Assembly (NCBI GenBank): GCA_015680685.1
Contig: MNCI01019003.1
Span: 72,985 to 136,984 of the forward strand
From: Gnetum montanum
Lineage: Eukaryota > Streptophyta > Gnetopsida > Gnetales > Gnetaceae
DNA length: 64,000 bases
Reading direction: 5' to 3'
The position numbers and the translations under genes are program-made. Below, piece by piece: positions 44,440 through 57,039 of the stretch. The notes below the pieces were generated by a model. That model worked only from the letters and a program-made list of their open reading frames with translations, did no database searches and was not told where the DNA came from. Every line of letters starts with the position of its first letter. Position 1 is the first letter of the stretch.

Positions 44440-44720
44440 AATTGATGCAAATAGGCCATTGTGATTGCTAGTTTTAGGCCATTTCGGGCTTCATGTGTTG
44501 GTAGTTTTAGGCCATCTTGATTCTTAGTGGTAGTTTGAGGCCATTTCAAGCCATGCATTGAAGGAAAAAAGTTGCTACTTTTAGGCCATGGTAGGCTATG
44601 TGATGCTAGTTTAGGGCCATGGTGGTCCATGCATTAGTTTAAGGCCTTTTCAGGCCTTGCAATGGAAGGGAGATTGCTAATTTTAAGCCATGGTAGGCTG
44701 AGTATTTTTGTAGTTTTAAG
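44440..44720 (-). repeat. Post-protease array of element D
   Basis: Minus strand units of GAAATGGCCTAAAACTA type, about seven copies at 30-40 bp spacing. It corresponds to 19245-19495 in element B. Confidence 0.65.
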
Positions 44721-44939
44721 TTTTATGATTTTTGTGTATTTTAATGTTTTTTCCTATGTATGATAATAACTACTAAAAATAAACTATGCACAAATAAAAG
44801 AAGTAATTGTGTAATAAGGCAAACAATGAAAAATGAAAACAACCAAGCTAAATGTAAACATGTAAACAAAATACAAGCAAGTAAGGTATGCAGAAGTGAG
44901 GGTCAAGCAAGCACTTGCACATTTTTGGACTAAGAGAAT

Positions 44940-45720
44940 GCCTTAGTCATGTAGGTGCTTTCTAACTCGATGTGGATTAGGGGGTGTGTAGGGCTTGGAT
45001 GGCATGATGTAGTACTTTCCTTGACCTTTGTCAGCTATGTCGAATGGAAATTCTACCCATAAAATTTCCTATGGGAGGTTAGTGGCTCCCTTTGGTTTGT
45101 TAGGTTGGTCTGCCTCACACATTTCACCCTCATCCTTCATGGGAGGCATGTCATCAGGGAACCCCACCTCTAACCCTTGTTCTGTGTCAATGTCAGTAAT
45201 GGTTAGAGGGGTTTCATTGTCATTGTAGATGATAACCTCTCCACCTTCGTATGTGTGGTGGATTTCTTGCTAGATAGGGAAGGAGATGACCCATAGCTAG
45301 GCTAGCTAGGGCCTACCCAAGAGTAGGTTGAAGCTTGGCATCTCCTCAATTATGATGAATTCTATGGTGATGGGGAATTTCTCTCTTGCCATGAAGGCTA
45401 TCATGACTATTCCCCTTATGACAAAGTGTGACCCATTGAAATACTTTAGGTACATTGTCTTTGTGGATTTGATTTGGTTGGCAAGACCCAACTTGTCAAT
45501 GATGGTATATGGGATGATGTTAGTTTCTACCCCATCATCAACATGCACCCTATGGATTCTGCATTACTCCACATGGATTGTGATAAACAATGGCATAGTA
45601 ATGATGCCTAATCATAGAAGGCCAAGGGCATTGAGATTAATTCTTGTGGAGTAGGAGGTAGCATCACAACATGGATGGATTTTTCATCTATTGGGATGTA
45701 CTTCATAATAGGAATGGAGG
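44940..45720 (-). pseudogene. Element D protease region
   Basis: Active-site block MHVDDGVETNIIPYTIIDKL at 45548 leftwards, and PSFNLLLGRP at 45306. A tail follows to a stop near 44945, with EILWVEFPFDIADKGQGKYY parallel to the B tail (SELPFNVISERDAEY). It has the same unusual DDG as B in place of DSG. One or two stops are present. Confidence 0.75.
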
Positions 45721-48582
45721 TCAACATACAAACCAATGCCTCGCAGTCAGTGGAGGATGTCATGATCAAGTTTTATAGGCTTAGTATTATGTTCTTTTAT
45801 TTTAAAGCCTGCTTGACCTAGGTCAATGCATCAAGAAATTCCTCATCATTGTCTACTATTTTGTTGGCCTTCATCTCCTTCATGTGGCCTAAGAGATGAA
45901 TCTCTCATGGAGGATATTTGGACTTGGCTTGCCTTGCTTGTTTTGGAGACTTAGTGCCATGTTGTTGGTTACTTGTTATGGCCTTCTTGGTTGATTTGGC
46001 CATGGGGATAGAGGAAAAGAAGATGGGCTTCGATGGGCCTAGTGCCATTTGTTCTTGGTGTTTCCTAACCATTTTGATGGTGAGGTGCTCATTGGGCCAC
46101 CTGGGTTACCATCTTAGTTATGTGTTAGTATCACTTGTAGGATGGGAGCTCAGGCAAGCAAGGACTAATGCATTTCTCACCATTAGACTCCTTGCAGGTG
46201 GGGAGTCTGCACATTATAGCATCCTTACAATGAAGGGTGATTGGGTTGTTGTTGCTACAATGTGTTTTGGAACCTTGACTATAAAGGATGTTATGGGTGC
46301 CTGAGGTGGTCCCTTTAAAAAAAAGGGCTCTTAAACTAGTTGATATGGAAGGGCCCCCAACGCTACTAGAGGGCACATGAACTACAAATGGCTCCTACAC
46401 TAGCTTTGAATTGTCATTAATTCTGATAGCATTGATGGTGTATCCTGCACCGCTTATGTTGAGAGGATCATTATAAACCATCATTGATTAGTTTTGGGGG
46501 TGAACTAGGTTGGTTGCATCAAGGACTAGCTCACCCCTATCAATAATGTAATGTACATCATCTTGCAAAGCCATGGAAAATTTGGTATTGTGGCTAGGTA
46601 ATTGGTGATAATGGCAAAAATTATCTAGCATTAAATTTTTAGGGACTAGAGGCTCATTTGGTAATGCCTCTGATGGATTCTTGAGGAGCTCACAATATCA
46701 ATCGTGCCACTTACGAGCATCCTCAAATATATGCTTATATTGGATGCATCTAGCATAAAGCAATTGACCCAAGAGCTCTAATAGCTTTATGGACAATGGT
46801 GTGTACTTCAAGTGATTCTTATGATCAAAGTTTGGCATTGGAGTAGCTTACCCCATGATTGCCAATGATGCAGCTAGCATTTTGCCACAACACTAAAGCC
46901 AAAAGCCTCATTGTTGCTGGTTGAGGCCTTGGGTGGCTTGGCTATTGGCCATTGTTGCTATAGTTATGGTTTCCTATTTGCCTTTGTTCTTGTCCTTATT
47001 AGCATGCAAATTTTTATAGGCCACATAGGCTAAGTCCTTGTTAGCCTCCACCACATCCTAAATGCTCTTGGTTTGAGCAAATACTTAGCTCAAGGATTGT
47101 AGGGCAAGGTAATACAACTTTGACTTAATGAATTCATTCAGTGAACCTTTAAAAATAGCTAGAAAATGTGTCTTTGTGATGGGATCATGAATTTCATTAT
47201 GTGATGCACTCCATCATTGAATGAATTTTTGCATAGGCTCTAAATGACCCTACTTAATTTGTATCAACTAATCCAAGGTCATCTTAGGCTTCAAGTTATA
47301 CTTGAAGCATGCAATGAATTGGTTGAGAAATTCTTCCAAAGAAGAAATGAAGGCCTTGTAGAGCACACAATATTAATACAGTGCCTTATTGGTTAGGGAC
47401 ATGGTAAACACATGGATAATTCCATGTGGCCATGCCTAGAATAAGAGGCATTCCAATTGGAAGATCACTAGATGGAAATTAGGATTTCATTCATCATTGT
47501 ATTTGGTGAATGGGGGGAGTGGGACCCTAACAAGTAGCATCAGTGGTGAAACTATGGGACTAATTAAATCATCTTGATAGAAGTCCATCACATGGAAGAT
47601 TTCAGAGTAGGTGGCCTTGAGCTACTTTACCTCTTCAATTAGAGTTTGGATAAGCTAGAATGCCTAATCTAGACTTGAGAAGTTGCAGTGGGTTGCATGG
47701 ATTGTGATAACCACTATGATATTTTAGTGGCCCATGACCTATCTCCAAGTTATGTAACCATGCATGAGGCTTGTTGCATGGGTTGTGCCACAAGCATAGT
47801 AGTTAGGCCCCACCACGTGTTTGTGGGTTGGATCATTGTAAAGGGTGCTAACACGATCAGTGGAATGTATGACATCTGAGTCATATGAGAAGGAGGAATG
47901 TACATAGTGCACATGTAAGGTTGCATAGGTGAAATGGTTATTGGAATGAACAACAAGATAGGTTGTGGTTTTTTGACAAAGGGTAAGTGAAAAAGATGTA
48001 TCCTAGTGTGTTTGTTGTGTTTGGTGGATCACCACCATAAGTGTTGACCTGGGAGGTGACATCGCACTTATGACTATCTTCAAAAAGATAGATGGATAGG
48101 ACTATGGAGGAATGAAAGTAGAGGTTGTCCATTGGAACGAGGTGTGAAAGTAGTCATCATGCTTAGATCAAGATTCAAGCTCATTTTTCTTCTCTTGTAA
48201 GGGCTCCTCATAGTTCCCCCCCCCCCTCATAGCTGATGTTTTGGATGAGGTTATTGAGCATCCATTGGTAGGGATATATGAGTGAAATGAAGTTCATAGT
48301 GTAGTAGAAGTATTCCTTCTCGTTTTTGTGCCTGAGCTAAAAACTATGTTTGGTCTTCATTTCTTGGCAGTCTATGTATAGACCTACCTGGAGCTTCATG
48401 CAAACAAACTTATACTACTTATCATTGAGTACTATATACTTGGGAGTTAGGTTGTGCAACCTGAGGGATTGCCTCTATTCTACCATGATAGGACTGATAG
48501 GATGGTCAATCTAGATTTCTTGCTGAATGGGCCAGATAACAACTACACTTGAAGTAGAGGTCGAATGCTGCTCAGCATTCAT
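45721..48582 (-). pseudogene. Element D Gag, heavily decayed
   Basis: Begins MNAEQHSTSTSSVVV at 48582, followed by RQSLRLHNLTPKYIVL and KFVCMKLQVGLYIDCQ, matching the starts of A and B. Toward the C-terminus there is a worn knuckle CHYHQLPSHNT (about 46600; last cysteine lost) and EPFVVHVPSS (46390), related to the peptide repeats of B. Then KNITLSL..LIMTS (about 45800), the block before protease. Stops every 20-60 codons. Confidence 0.65.
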
Positions 48583-49023
48583 GATGTAAAGGGGAAATGC
48601 AAAAGTTGCTATTTGAAAAAGGTAAAAAAAGGCTAACTCTACTAACTAGAAAAATGACTAAGTAAAAAAATGTAGAAAAAATGATTAAGTATAAAAAATG
48701 GCTAACTCTGGGACTACACTCACCATGCTAGATCGAACTATGCTCTCTATGTTAAGAGCTTGCTACACTCTCCTGAGTGCCTAAAATTTTGCTAAGTATT
48801 ATATATATGCTCTAGTGTTGTCAAGCAGGGTTCTAGGGGAACCAATGACAAGGTCTAGTCTACATCAACAATTTTTAGACAACTCCTATGCTAGCCCAAG
48901 ATCCAACTACTATTTTGGCAAGTACATAGGGGTGTGAGGTCTATGCTAGCTTAGAGCTAGCAATGGTGGTGGAGAGAGCATGTGAGGCAACAACCAGGGA
49001 AGATTGTAGAAGGAAATGACATG
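48583..49023 (-). other. Leader of element D
   Basis: Between primer-binding site and gag; noncoding. Contains ACTACACTC/TATGCTCTC words of the D LTR (48715-48790). Confidence 0.45.
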
Positions 49024-49046
49024 GCCCTCCTTTCAACACCAAAAAA
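49024..49046 (-). other. Primer-binding site of element D
   Basis: Minus strand TTTTTTGGTGTTGAAAGGAG, next to the LTR end CGCTACA. A variant of the TGGTGCTAGAAGGAGGG sites of A, B and E. Confidence 0.55.
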
Positions 49047-49047
49047 T

Positions 49048-50729
49048 TGTAGCGATTGAAAATGTCAAAGGCTGGAATGGTACACTAAGAGGTTTGTAGT
49101 TGTATAGCTTGACCTTGCATGCACATGAGGGCCTACTAGAAATGGAAGTGGGGTGCCTAGAATAGTCTTGTTCATTGGACTAGGACTTACAAGGTGTTAT
49201 GTCAAAACAAATGCTAAGGATTTGCATGGTGTTTGCAACATTCACGATGCCAATGAGGGTGAGTGTAGTCAAAGTTTCTAGTGCAAATGTATGAGTATGT
49301 GCAAAAAATAGTGAAAAATGCAAGTAAATGCTAAAATGTAAGAAGAAATGCTGAAAAATGTATGGAAAATGAGTGAGAGAGAAAGTAACACCACCCCAAA
49401 TGAGGGGAGTGTAGTTAATTTTAAGAAAGATGAGGAGGTATGTGGTGTACAAAAAGGCATAGTAGGTAGTGTAGTCATAGTCTCAAGGTGTCTACACTTT
49501 GAAGACTGACATCTACTGTGGAGCTTGGGCCTATCGGGTTGGCTATCATGGTGTCTTATGGGCTGTGGTGGTTTGTGATGTGCTAGAATGGTATGCAATG
49601 GTGTCTGCCAAAATGCCATGTGTGATTGAATGCTAGAATGCTTCAACTACAAATTTGCCAACCATATGCTTGAAATTGCCAACTCCTAAAACATGGAATG
49701 CCAGGGTATTTATAGGGTTAGGGTTGTTGTGAATTTTAGATGAGGCACCACATAGTAGAGGGGTATTTGAGACTATGCTACACCCAACTATGCTTCCACT
49801 AAAGCAAACAATGTTCTACTAGTGTGCTCCAATGGACGCTGTGAGATTGCCAAACTATGATTATGCTACCCAAACTACATGTACAAGTGCCAAATAGACC
49901 ATAATGTACCTAAAAACAATGCAAGATAGTGTAGTTTTGGAGAGTACACTCCAATACTATGCTATCCACTGTCTCAAGTGATTTCGTGCATAGGTATAAT
50001 TTTGGGACACATAGGGGGTGTAAGAAAGAAATGCAAATTGCTAATTCTAATTATTGAAGGTGTGTCAGAGTTGAGATGAAGGTTGGTGCTAAGTTTTGGA
50101 GGCTTCTTGAGGTAGTTCTGGTAGAGTACACTCTAGAGCATAGTCCCAATAGTTAGATAAATCTTGCAAAACTAAGGTTGAGTGCTGACTACATTGACTA
50201 CACTCTAGAGTGTAGTCTCAATAGTAAGAACATAGTCCAGGTAGTTAGAAAAAATTTTGTGAAATTGGTGTCTCTGTGCAGACTATGTTGACTATGCTTT
50301 AGAGCATAGTATGGAGTGTAGTCCAATAGTTAGAAATTTTTTCAAATTGTTTCTTCCATCCCAAGAATGCTTGATTGCTTTTGGTAGAAATTTTGCCAAA
50401 TTGTTTTCCATGCTAAGCAAGCTTGATGACTCCTAGCTTAACACTTAGGAAAATTTGCAAAACTAGCTATTGGTATGTTGACTATGCTCTAGAGCATATT
50501 CTTGGTAGTGAGAGAATAGTCTCACACTTTGAGAAATTTGCAGCTATTGTTGATACTTAGAAAAATCTTGCAAATTTGGACTGTTTGTGCCAACTACACT
50601 GACTACACTCTTAAGTGTAGTCCTAGAAATGGGGAGCATAGTCTCAACACTTAGAAAAAATTTTCCTTGTGTTGACACTTAGACAAGTATGCAGTTGATA
50701 TGTGGCTATCAAAATTTGGTGGTGTTTCA
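49048..50729 (-). repeat. 5' LTR of element D (1682 bp)
   Basis: Minus strand TGAAACACCACC at 50729 to GCTACA at 49048. TATAAATACCC at 49714-49707. The upstream half repeats ACTACACTCT..AGAGTGTAGTC, GACTATGCTC and CTAAGTGT words at high density. No polypurine tract lies outside it, as expected for a 5' LTR. Confidence 0.7.
49707..49714 (-). promoter_or_regulatory. TATA box in the D LTR
   Basis: TATAAATACCC on the minus strand, the same core as in the A LTR. Confidence 0.5.
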
Positions 50730-52079
50730 CCATTTTTGGCATTTGAAAAGGTATTTTTGACCTCCCCAAGCCCAAATATAGAAACTAGATGACTATTTTC
50801 ACTTGGGAAATGAGGTTTTGGGTACTTATGAGGCATTTTTCAATCCCAAAAGTATGAAATATGTGAGATTTCCTCTTATGGGTTACAATCTTCACATTTA
50901 CAATAAAGTTTTACCTTAGGTTTCATGGGATGAGGTTACAAAGGTTACAACATGCAAATTTGGTGGTGCTTCAACCATGTCATTAGAACATGTGGATTTA
51001 GATTTATCATAGAATCAGAATATAACTATATAAGTAAGCTAAAAATGGCTATACCATGTTAGCAACTATGTAGTATGAGCTTGTAGAACCAAAGATTGAC
51101 TCTATGAAAAGGATCTAAAATCATTCTAGAAGTCATCTTAGTAGATCCAAAATATAAATAAAAATTTAGAATAATTCTATAAGACATGCAAGTGCTAAAA
51201 GAATTTTTGAAAAAACATAAAAGTCATGTAAGCCTAAGAGAAAAGAAAAACTGGTAGAATTAAGAAGTGATTCTACATGTTGGATTCTTAACTCATTCTA
51301 TAATATTAGTTCCTTCATAGTATGAGTCAGATTAAATTCCTTCTTTGAGTAAGTTTATAACTTGTAAAATAGTTCCATGAACAAGTCTTGAATTTATTTT
51401 ATAAGCCACATTAGGCGTCATCATGAATCCACCAACAATTAAACACATGCCCATTCATTTTTAATCCAACTGAGCGAAAGGCATGATGTAGCACAGAATA
51501 AATTCTATGAAGAAGCTTAAATTCACTCTACCATGTCAAATTCCTTCATAGAAAAAATTTATAAAGCTTAAATTTAGCTTTACAAACAAGTTTAGGAAGG
51601 GCTCTATAGGCTGATGCTAGTAATAAGACGAAGCTACGATAAATTGAAACTTTGAATTTAAATCCCTAAGCCTTAAATGGAGTAACTTAATGGATTAAAG
51701 CCTACAAAAAGTATTGAAAGATAAATTGAACAACCTATCTAAAATGAGAGAATTAAAGAATAAAGATATGAGTATTAATAAGTAAGATTTGGATAGATTT
51801 CAAACACAAATCCATTAGCAAACATGGCTTGGAGTTGAAGCAAAGTTGAGAGCTAAAATAGAGTTGAGAAAAAATAGAGAGTTGTCATTGAAGATCATAG
51901 AAAAGCTTTAGAAATCCATAGGAAAGAATATCCAAGATGTCAAGAAAGGGAAAGGAAGAAATACCTTGGAAGTTTTAGGATGTTAATACCTTTACTTTCT
52001 CCAAATACCTATAATAATTTAAATTGAACATCTATCATCTCTACTAGTGGAATGCTATCACAAGGCTAGAGCTAAACAC
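50730..52079. other. No gene seen; a second LTR-start-like block at about 50963-50976
   Basis: AT-rich. A minus-strand TGAAGCACCACC near 50976 resembles the D LTR start and may be the edge of another, older LTR fragment. From about 51000 the base composition changes and no element structure is recognised. Confidence 0.35.
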
Positions 52080-55000
52080 AAAAGAAGTATACCTATTTAA
52101 TTTTGATGAAGATCATGATTTTTTGGAAAAATTAGGCTTGTGTTCTATAGATTTAATGGAAGAATAGCAAGAAATTTATGAGAAAATAGGGCTTCATAAG
52201 CTTAGTTTTAGGTACAAGGAAAACCTCATTAGGGATGTCTTGAATCATTTAATAGTTGAAATAATTTATGAGAAAGATAAGCTATAGTTTAGATGAAGCA
52301 CTAAGCACTTTATCAACATCAACATTTACAAGACTTATTAGCTCTATGGGATGATAGAGCTAGATATTATAGAAATTGAAGCTCGCCAGTATAATGATGT
52401 GGTGAGCAAAACATTTTGGAATCATCTTGAGTTAGGAAGAAGCATCAAGCTATCACTAGCTAACTTAGCAAAAGCCTAGGAGTATAGGAACACCATTCTC
52501 AAAGTTTCATAGCTCAATTTTCCTAATAGGAGCTTCATTTCTACTTTAAATTTTTATTCCAACTACAAAATCAATATTTGTTTTAATTATCATGTATGGG
52601 TTTGGGTAGCATTACAAAATAAAATTCTTTTCTTCCTTATACAATATATGAATGATGCACTACAATGGAGCCTATTTGAGGTTCACAAGAAATGGGTACA
52701 ACTAACTATTAGCTTATTTTAATTAGACTATTTACTAAGTGAGGTGCTTGAGCTTGAAGGAATGACTTCAATTTTTATGGGCTACACATCACAAAGAAGA
52801 GCATGCCTAGAGAATCCCTATTATGACTTTTTACTAGTCATTCATTAGAGGAGCTTCTTTGATGTCCAAGCTATAAAATTTCTAATGAACTATGTTTATC
52901 CTAATTTCATTATTTTGATTTTGGGAGTTTTTCCACCAAGGGTTGATCAACAGGTCATCAATGAGATAAGGGGAAAATGCCATGAATCTATTTTTCTTCA
53001 TGCTTACTATACAAATCTTTCAAATTACATAGGTCTGTAGCTCCATATTTGGCTACATTGAAGGTTGGATGACAAATGTTGATGAGTGGCAAGATACCCC
53101 TACACTCAACCATACGAATACGAGTGTTTTCACACGTGATCTGGTTGAACTCCACAGACAGACTAGTTGTGGCACCTAGAAAGTTAAGCTTAGGTTGTAG
53201 TTCGTTGTCTTCCCACCTAGACTAGTATTATATTTGTCATGTATGGTTTCGTCCAGAGTGAGGTGTATGATGTGGTTCCTAATCTAATGTTACTTTTGAA
53301 GGCAATAGAGAGAAAGTAATATTAACTAATCTAGGAGAAAGGGTAAGAGAATCTAATCTAGCCTAAGTGTGATGAGAATCTATTCCTTGATTATTCGTAC
53401 ACATCTTGGACTTTGTGCATGACTACCATTGGGGTTACCAAGCATAGATCCTAGGTACGCTACTGGGTTACCAAGTAGTCACACTTAAATGCTTGTAATC
53501 AAGTCGTACTCATGTTGCATTCTGACATGAGTTTAAGGGTGAGAAAGCATTAACTAGAAAAACAATAAATAACAATTAAATAAATAAATGACAAAGTGAA
53601 TGCTGCAATGATAAAGTAATCTTGATCTTTATTTCTGGTCATGTGCATGTCCAAGTACGTCACACTCGAATAAAGGATGCCGTACAATTACAATCACCAC
53701 ACTGTGGGCATACACTAAAAAATATTCTAACTCTAGAGGGATAAAACTACCAGAGTCTAGCTACAATCTAAATCTATGTTATGAAACAAGGGAGAGCCAC
53801 CTCTTATTTATAGGACTCGCAGTGGGCTGCGATATCGTGTATGCGATATCACGACCAAAATGCAATATTGCGTACATGATATTGTGGTCACCCAAAATGT
53901 GACTCATCAAATGTGAAAGAGCTCTTTGAGGCATGACTACAAGCATAAAGAAGTCTTTCCTCTCAAATTCAACTTTTGGGAGTTCATCAATTCAAGTAAT
54001 TTAAGATCAATGGTTAGAAGATATAGAAAGTAATGCAATTTTCCTCTAGCTCAAAAGCAGATATGCTCCACTACAAAGACTATAAAGGTTCATCATCTAG
54101 ATGATATTGATATAGTCTATCTAAAAGCTTCTAACAAAGAGGTTAATTAGGCCAAAGAGGAAGCTCCAACACAATTGAAAAAGAACGTATCAATGAAATT
54201 AATAGCTTTAGCTTGTGATGCCATGGTCATTGAGGTATGTAGATGGATGGAGGATAAATAACATTCTTTTACAAAAGATTTCTCAAAAACACACCTTGAT
54301 ACAATGGAAGAAAATTACTTCTTTTGGAAATTGCTAGACCTAGAGAATGTTATGCTTGATGAGAGGTTTCCCCTTGATGATGCAGAATATGCTAGATAAG
54401 GGTTATAAGAAAAGCTAGGATTGATCAAGCAAAAGCAAAGAAGGAATTATAACAACTGCTATAGAAGAAAAAGTTTAAAAAGAAATACTAGTAGTAGGTT
54501 CTAGAACAATAGAAGATGATGAAGCTATAGAGACAACAAGAGTAGAAACAACAAAAAAGGGAAGGAAAATCTCCTCTTTATTCCTCACTCTCCATCTAGA
54601 TACTTAATGAAGCGAGTGACACAACCTTTCAAGGTTAGAAAAAAAGAATGTTGGATTATATTAAGTCAAAAACTTCCCACTACATACGAAACAAAAGTCT
54701 ATGTAATATTCCAGTACAAGGAAGATGATCCAAAAATGAAAAAACAAAAGCTTGTAATGTCCCATCAAGATATGTCAAACACTATAGCCATATTGATCAA
54801 AGACATGAGACAAATATTAAATAGTCAAATAAAAAAGCTTAAGAATTTTCACTTGTAGAATGAATAAGAAGTATAAAAGCTACAAGAGGAGGTCAAATGA
54901 TTAAAAGTAGAAGATGAGTAGCTCAAGACAACAATAACCTTTAAGAAATCACTACTTGAAAATAAGGAATATGCAAAGAAGTAGATAGAAGAAAAGTTAG

Positions 55001-55560
55001 CTATTATGAGATTAGAGTTAGAAATAGGGAGGAAAGGAAAAGTTTAAATAAGAGAAGAAATTGAAAAAATGAGAGAAAAACAAGCTATGTTTATTTATAT
55101 GGATAGAAAAGTGCAAGAATTGTATGATTTGTTTGAAGCTAAAAGATACCAATTACCCTAGTATAAAAAATACTTTCTTAATACCATGATGATGGTGGCT
55201 ATAGGGATTATGTATGAAACTACTAGAAAGAATTTAGAGTTGGAACAAGCTTTTTCTAGTGCAAGGGCTACTTTGATTGAAATAAATAACTTAATAATAG
55301 AATCAAGCTTGGAAGAAAGTAGTGCAAAGGTAGTTATTAAGAAGCTTGATAGCACTAAGCCAGATTCAATAAATCAAGCTATTAAGGTTCTTATTAGTCA
55401 TAGGAGGTTATCCCAGTAGTTGGTAATTGAAGGGCTTCAAGTCCAAAGAATGGTGAAAATCTATCAAGAAGTAGAAAAGTTGCTAATGACTTTCAAGTAT
55501 ATGAGGAAAGTGTGAGGAATTTGCAGCCTTGAATTTTAAATTGTTGTAACTACTAGAGGC
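52080..55560 (+). pseudogene. Long decayed ORF, C-terminal coiled coil; unknown family (Gag or extra ORF)
   Basis: Protein-like reading in a mostly constant frame, interrupted by scattered stops and by a solo LTR (53080-53909). Recognisable stretches: LFEVHKKWVQLTISLF, YTSQRRACLENPYYDFLLV, VYPNFIILILGVFPPRVDQQ, HAYYTNLSNYIG, then behind the LTR EVFPLKFNFWEFINSSNL. From about 54700 the residues are charged and heptad-like (QEEVK, KEYAKK, EEIEKMREKQ), and it ends with LEQAFSSARATLIEINNLI and a stretch to about 55540. I do not know the family. No zinc knuckle was found, which argues against an ordinary chromovirus Gag. Confidence 0.5.
53080..53909. repeat. Solo LTR (830 bp) with AATGT target-site duplication
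   Basis: Ends TGATGAGT..ACTCATCA (8-bp inverted ends) and is flanked by AATGT at 53075-53079 and 53910-53914. There is no coding interior. A minus-strand TATAAATAAG at about 53813-53806 and an inverted motif GCGATATCGTGTATGCGATA near 53828 suggest leftward orientation. It interrupts the coiled-coil ORF. Produced, presumably, by recombination between the LTRs of a full element. Confidence 0.85.
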
Positions 55561-56509
55561 TAATATAAATAGCCCAAGTCAAATTTGTAGGATAATATTT
55601 GGGGGAAGGAAAATATCTTGTAAAGACTATTTCTTATGATGAAAATTTAAGTAGGTTTTATCTATTTCTTTTAGATTTCATCTTTTAGCTAGAATTTTAT
55701 GTTTAATATTTTTTCCTATTTTGTCATGCTTAAATATTGTATAGCTACATATCAACGGATTGCTAGTTTTAGAATGAGTTATTTTCTTTGTGAGCTAAGG
55801 TTTAGGTTATTCAAGTTATTTTGATTGAATGAGATAGGCTCTATAATTATTGATTCTTAATTAGTTTAACATAGGAATATTGTCATCTTTATATAATTCT
55901 AAACTTCGTGAATAGTTTATTTTCTTAGTTCCTTGCTCTATTTAGCAAAGCTTTTGTGGTTAAGTATCAAGAAGCTAGCTAGTAGATCACTCAAAATTCT
56001 AGATTGACATTTTCTATAAAATTGTCCATTAGTTATTTGAGTATTATACAAGGTTTAAAAATAGGCTTATAGGAGATCAATTCATTTTCTTTATTTGTGT
56101 TAAGAAAAAAATAGAAGGGATTGTCCCTTGTTATTAGTAAGAAAATAACTCTTTGAAAAGACTTTACTAATTCTCATGAATATACTTTTGGTATGATTAA
56201 ACTTAGCCATAAAAAAACCATTAAAAATCAATAGGAGCTATTTGGGGGTATCCTTGCCTTAGTGGTACTAGAGACCAACAACCACCTAAAACAAGTTATA
56301 ATGAAGCTATTATTTATGCTAGAATTATTTTTGATTCTATACCAACAATAATGCAGCCAAGGGCATGGATGTGAAAATCATGGAGTTTGAAGAAACATCA
56401 AGCCAAGGTATTTAGAGAGGTAATGTTAATAATAAAAAAAATTAAGGATGTTTCTAAATTAAATTCTTATGCATTCATGTGGAACATAAATAGAGGAGAT
56501 CATCCAATA
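55561..56509 (+). other. AT-rich interval; possible promoter and primer-binding site
   Basis: TATAAATAG at about 55563 and TGGTACTAGAGACC at 56263-56276, the latter resembling the initiator-methionine type site TGGTATCAGAGCC. Together they could mark a 5' LTR end of F, but I could not pair an LTR with the 3' side. No gene seen. Confidence 0.3.
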
Positions 56510-56850
56510 TAAAATTGTTATTTCGGATTGGGGCTACATGTTTTCATAGTGGGAAATGGATTCATGTTTTTATTGATGGGGGAGCCTAAGAAAATGTCAT
56601 TTCTTCTAAGGTAGTTACTAGATTGGGTTTGGCAACTAATCCTCATCCTAGACCCTATAAAGTGCATTGGGTACTTAGAGATTTTTCTCAAGAAGTGAGG
56701 GAAGAATATACTTTGAAATTTAAAATTAAAGGTTTTCATGATTTTGTAAAATGTGATATGCTTCTAATAGATTATGCTAATATAATTCTTAGTAGACCTT
56801 GGAATTTTGATACTGGTGCTAAATTTGATGGTGTAAGAAATGTGTAGAGT
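56510..56850 (+). pseudogene. Element F protease
   Basis: HVFIDGGA..NVISSKVVTRL is the retropepsin active-site block (56560-56625; one TAA inside). It is followed by PHPRPYKVHWVL and, at the end, NIILSRPWNFD (56780-56815), the usual LLGRPW element of chromovirus proteases. DGG replaces the usual DSG. The frame continues open to 56847. Confidence 0.75.
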
Positions 56851-57039
56851 GTAGGTAGATATGATGGAATCCATGAGTTGATTTTGATGACAGTTGAACA
56901 AGTGAGGCAACAAAGCTCTCTTAATGCTTTCTTAATCCTTCTAGGAGAGAGGAAATATATTAAGAAACATGATGAAACTAGTTTTGGTTTGTTGTTATGG
57001 CAACAATTGCAACTAACAATGATGATCTGTAGGTTAAAC

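Larger units (their letters stand above)
38460..50729 (-). mobile_element. Element D: Tat/Ogre-like Ty3/gypsy retrotransposon lacking its integrase end
   Basis: Reading leftwards: 5' LTR (50729-49048), primer-binding site, leader, gag, protease, array, spacer with a plus-strand antisense gene, array, splice-acceptor-like site, RT and the two RNases H. Integrase, 3' region and 3' LTR are missing beyond about 38460. The protease-to-RT distance is about 4.4 kb, close to the 4.6 kb in B. Heavily decayed. Confidence 0.75.

Noticed and set aside
48219-48229. Run of C (about 10 bases) near 48220
   Set aside because: A simple homopolymer in decayed gag; no feature needed.
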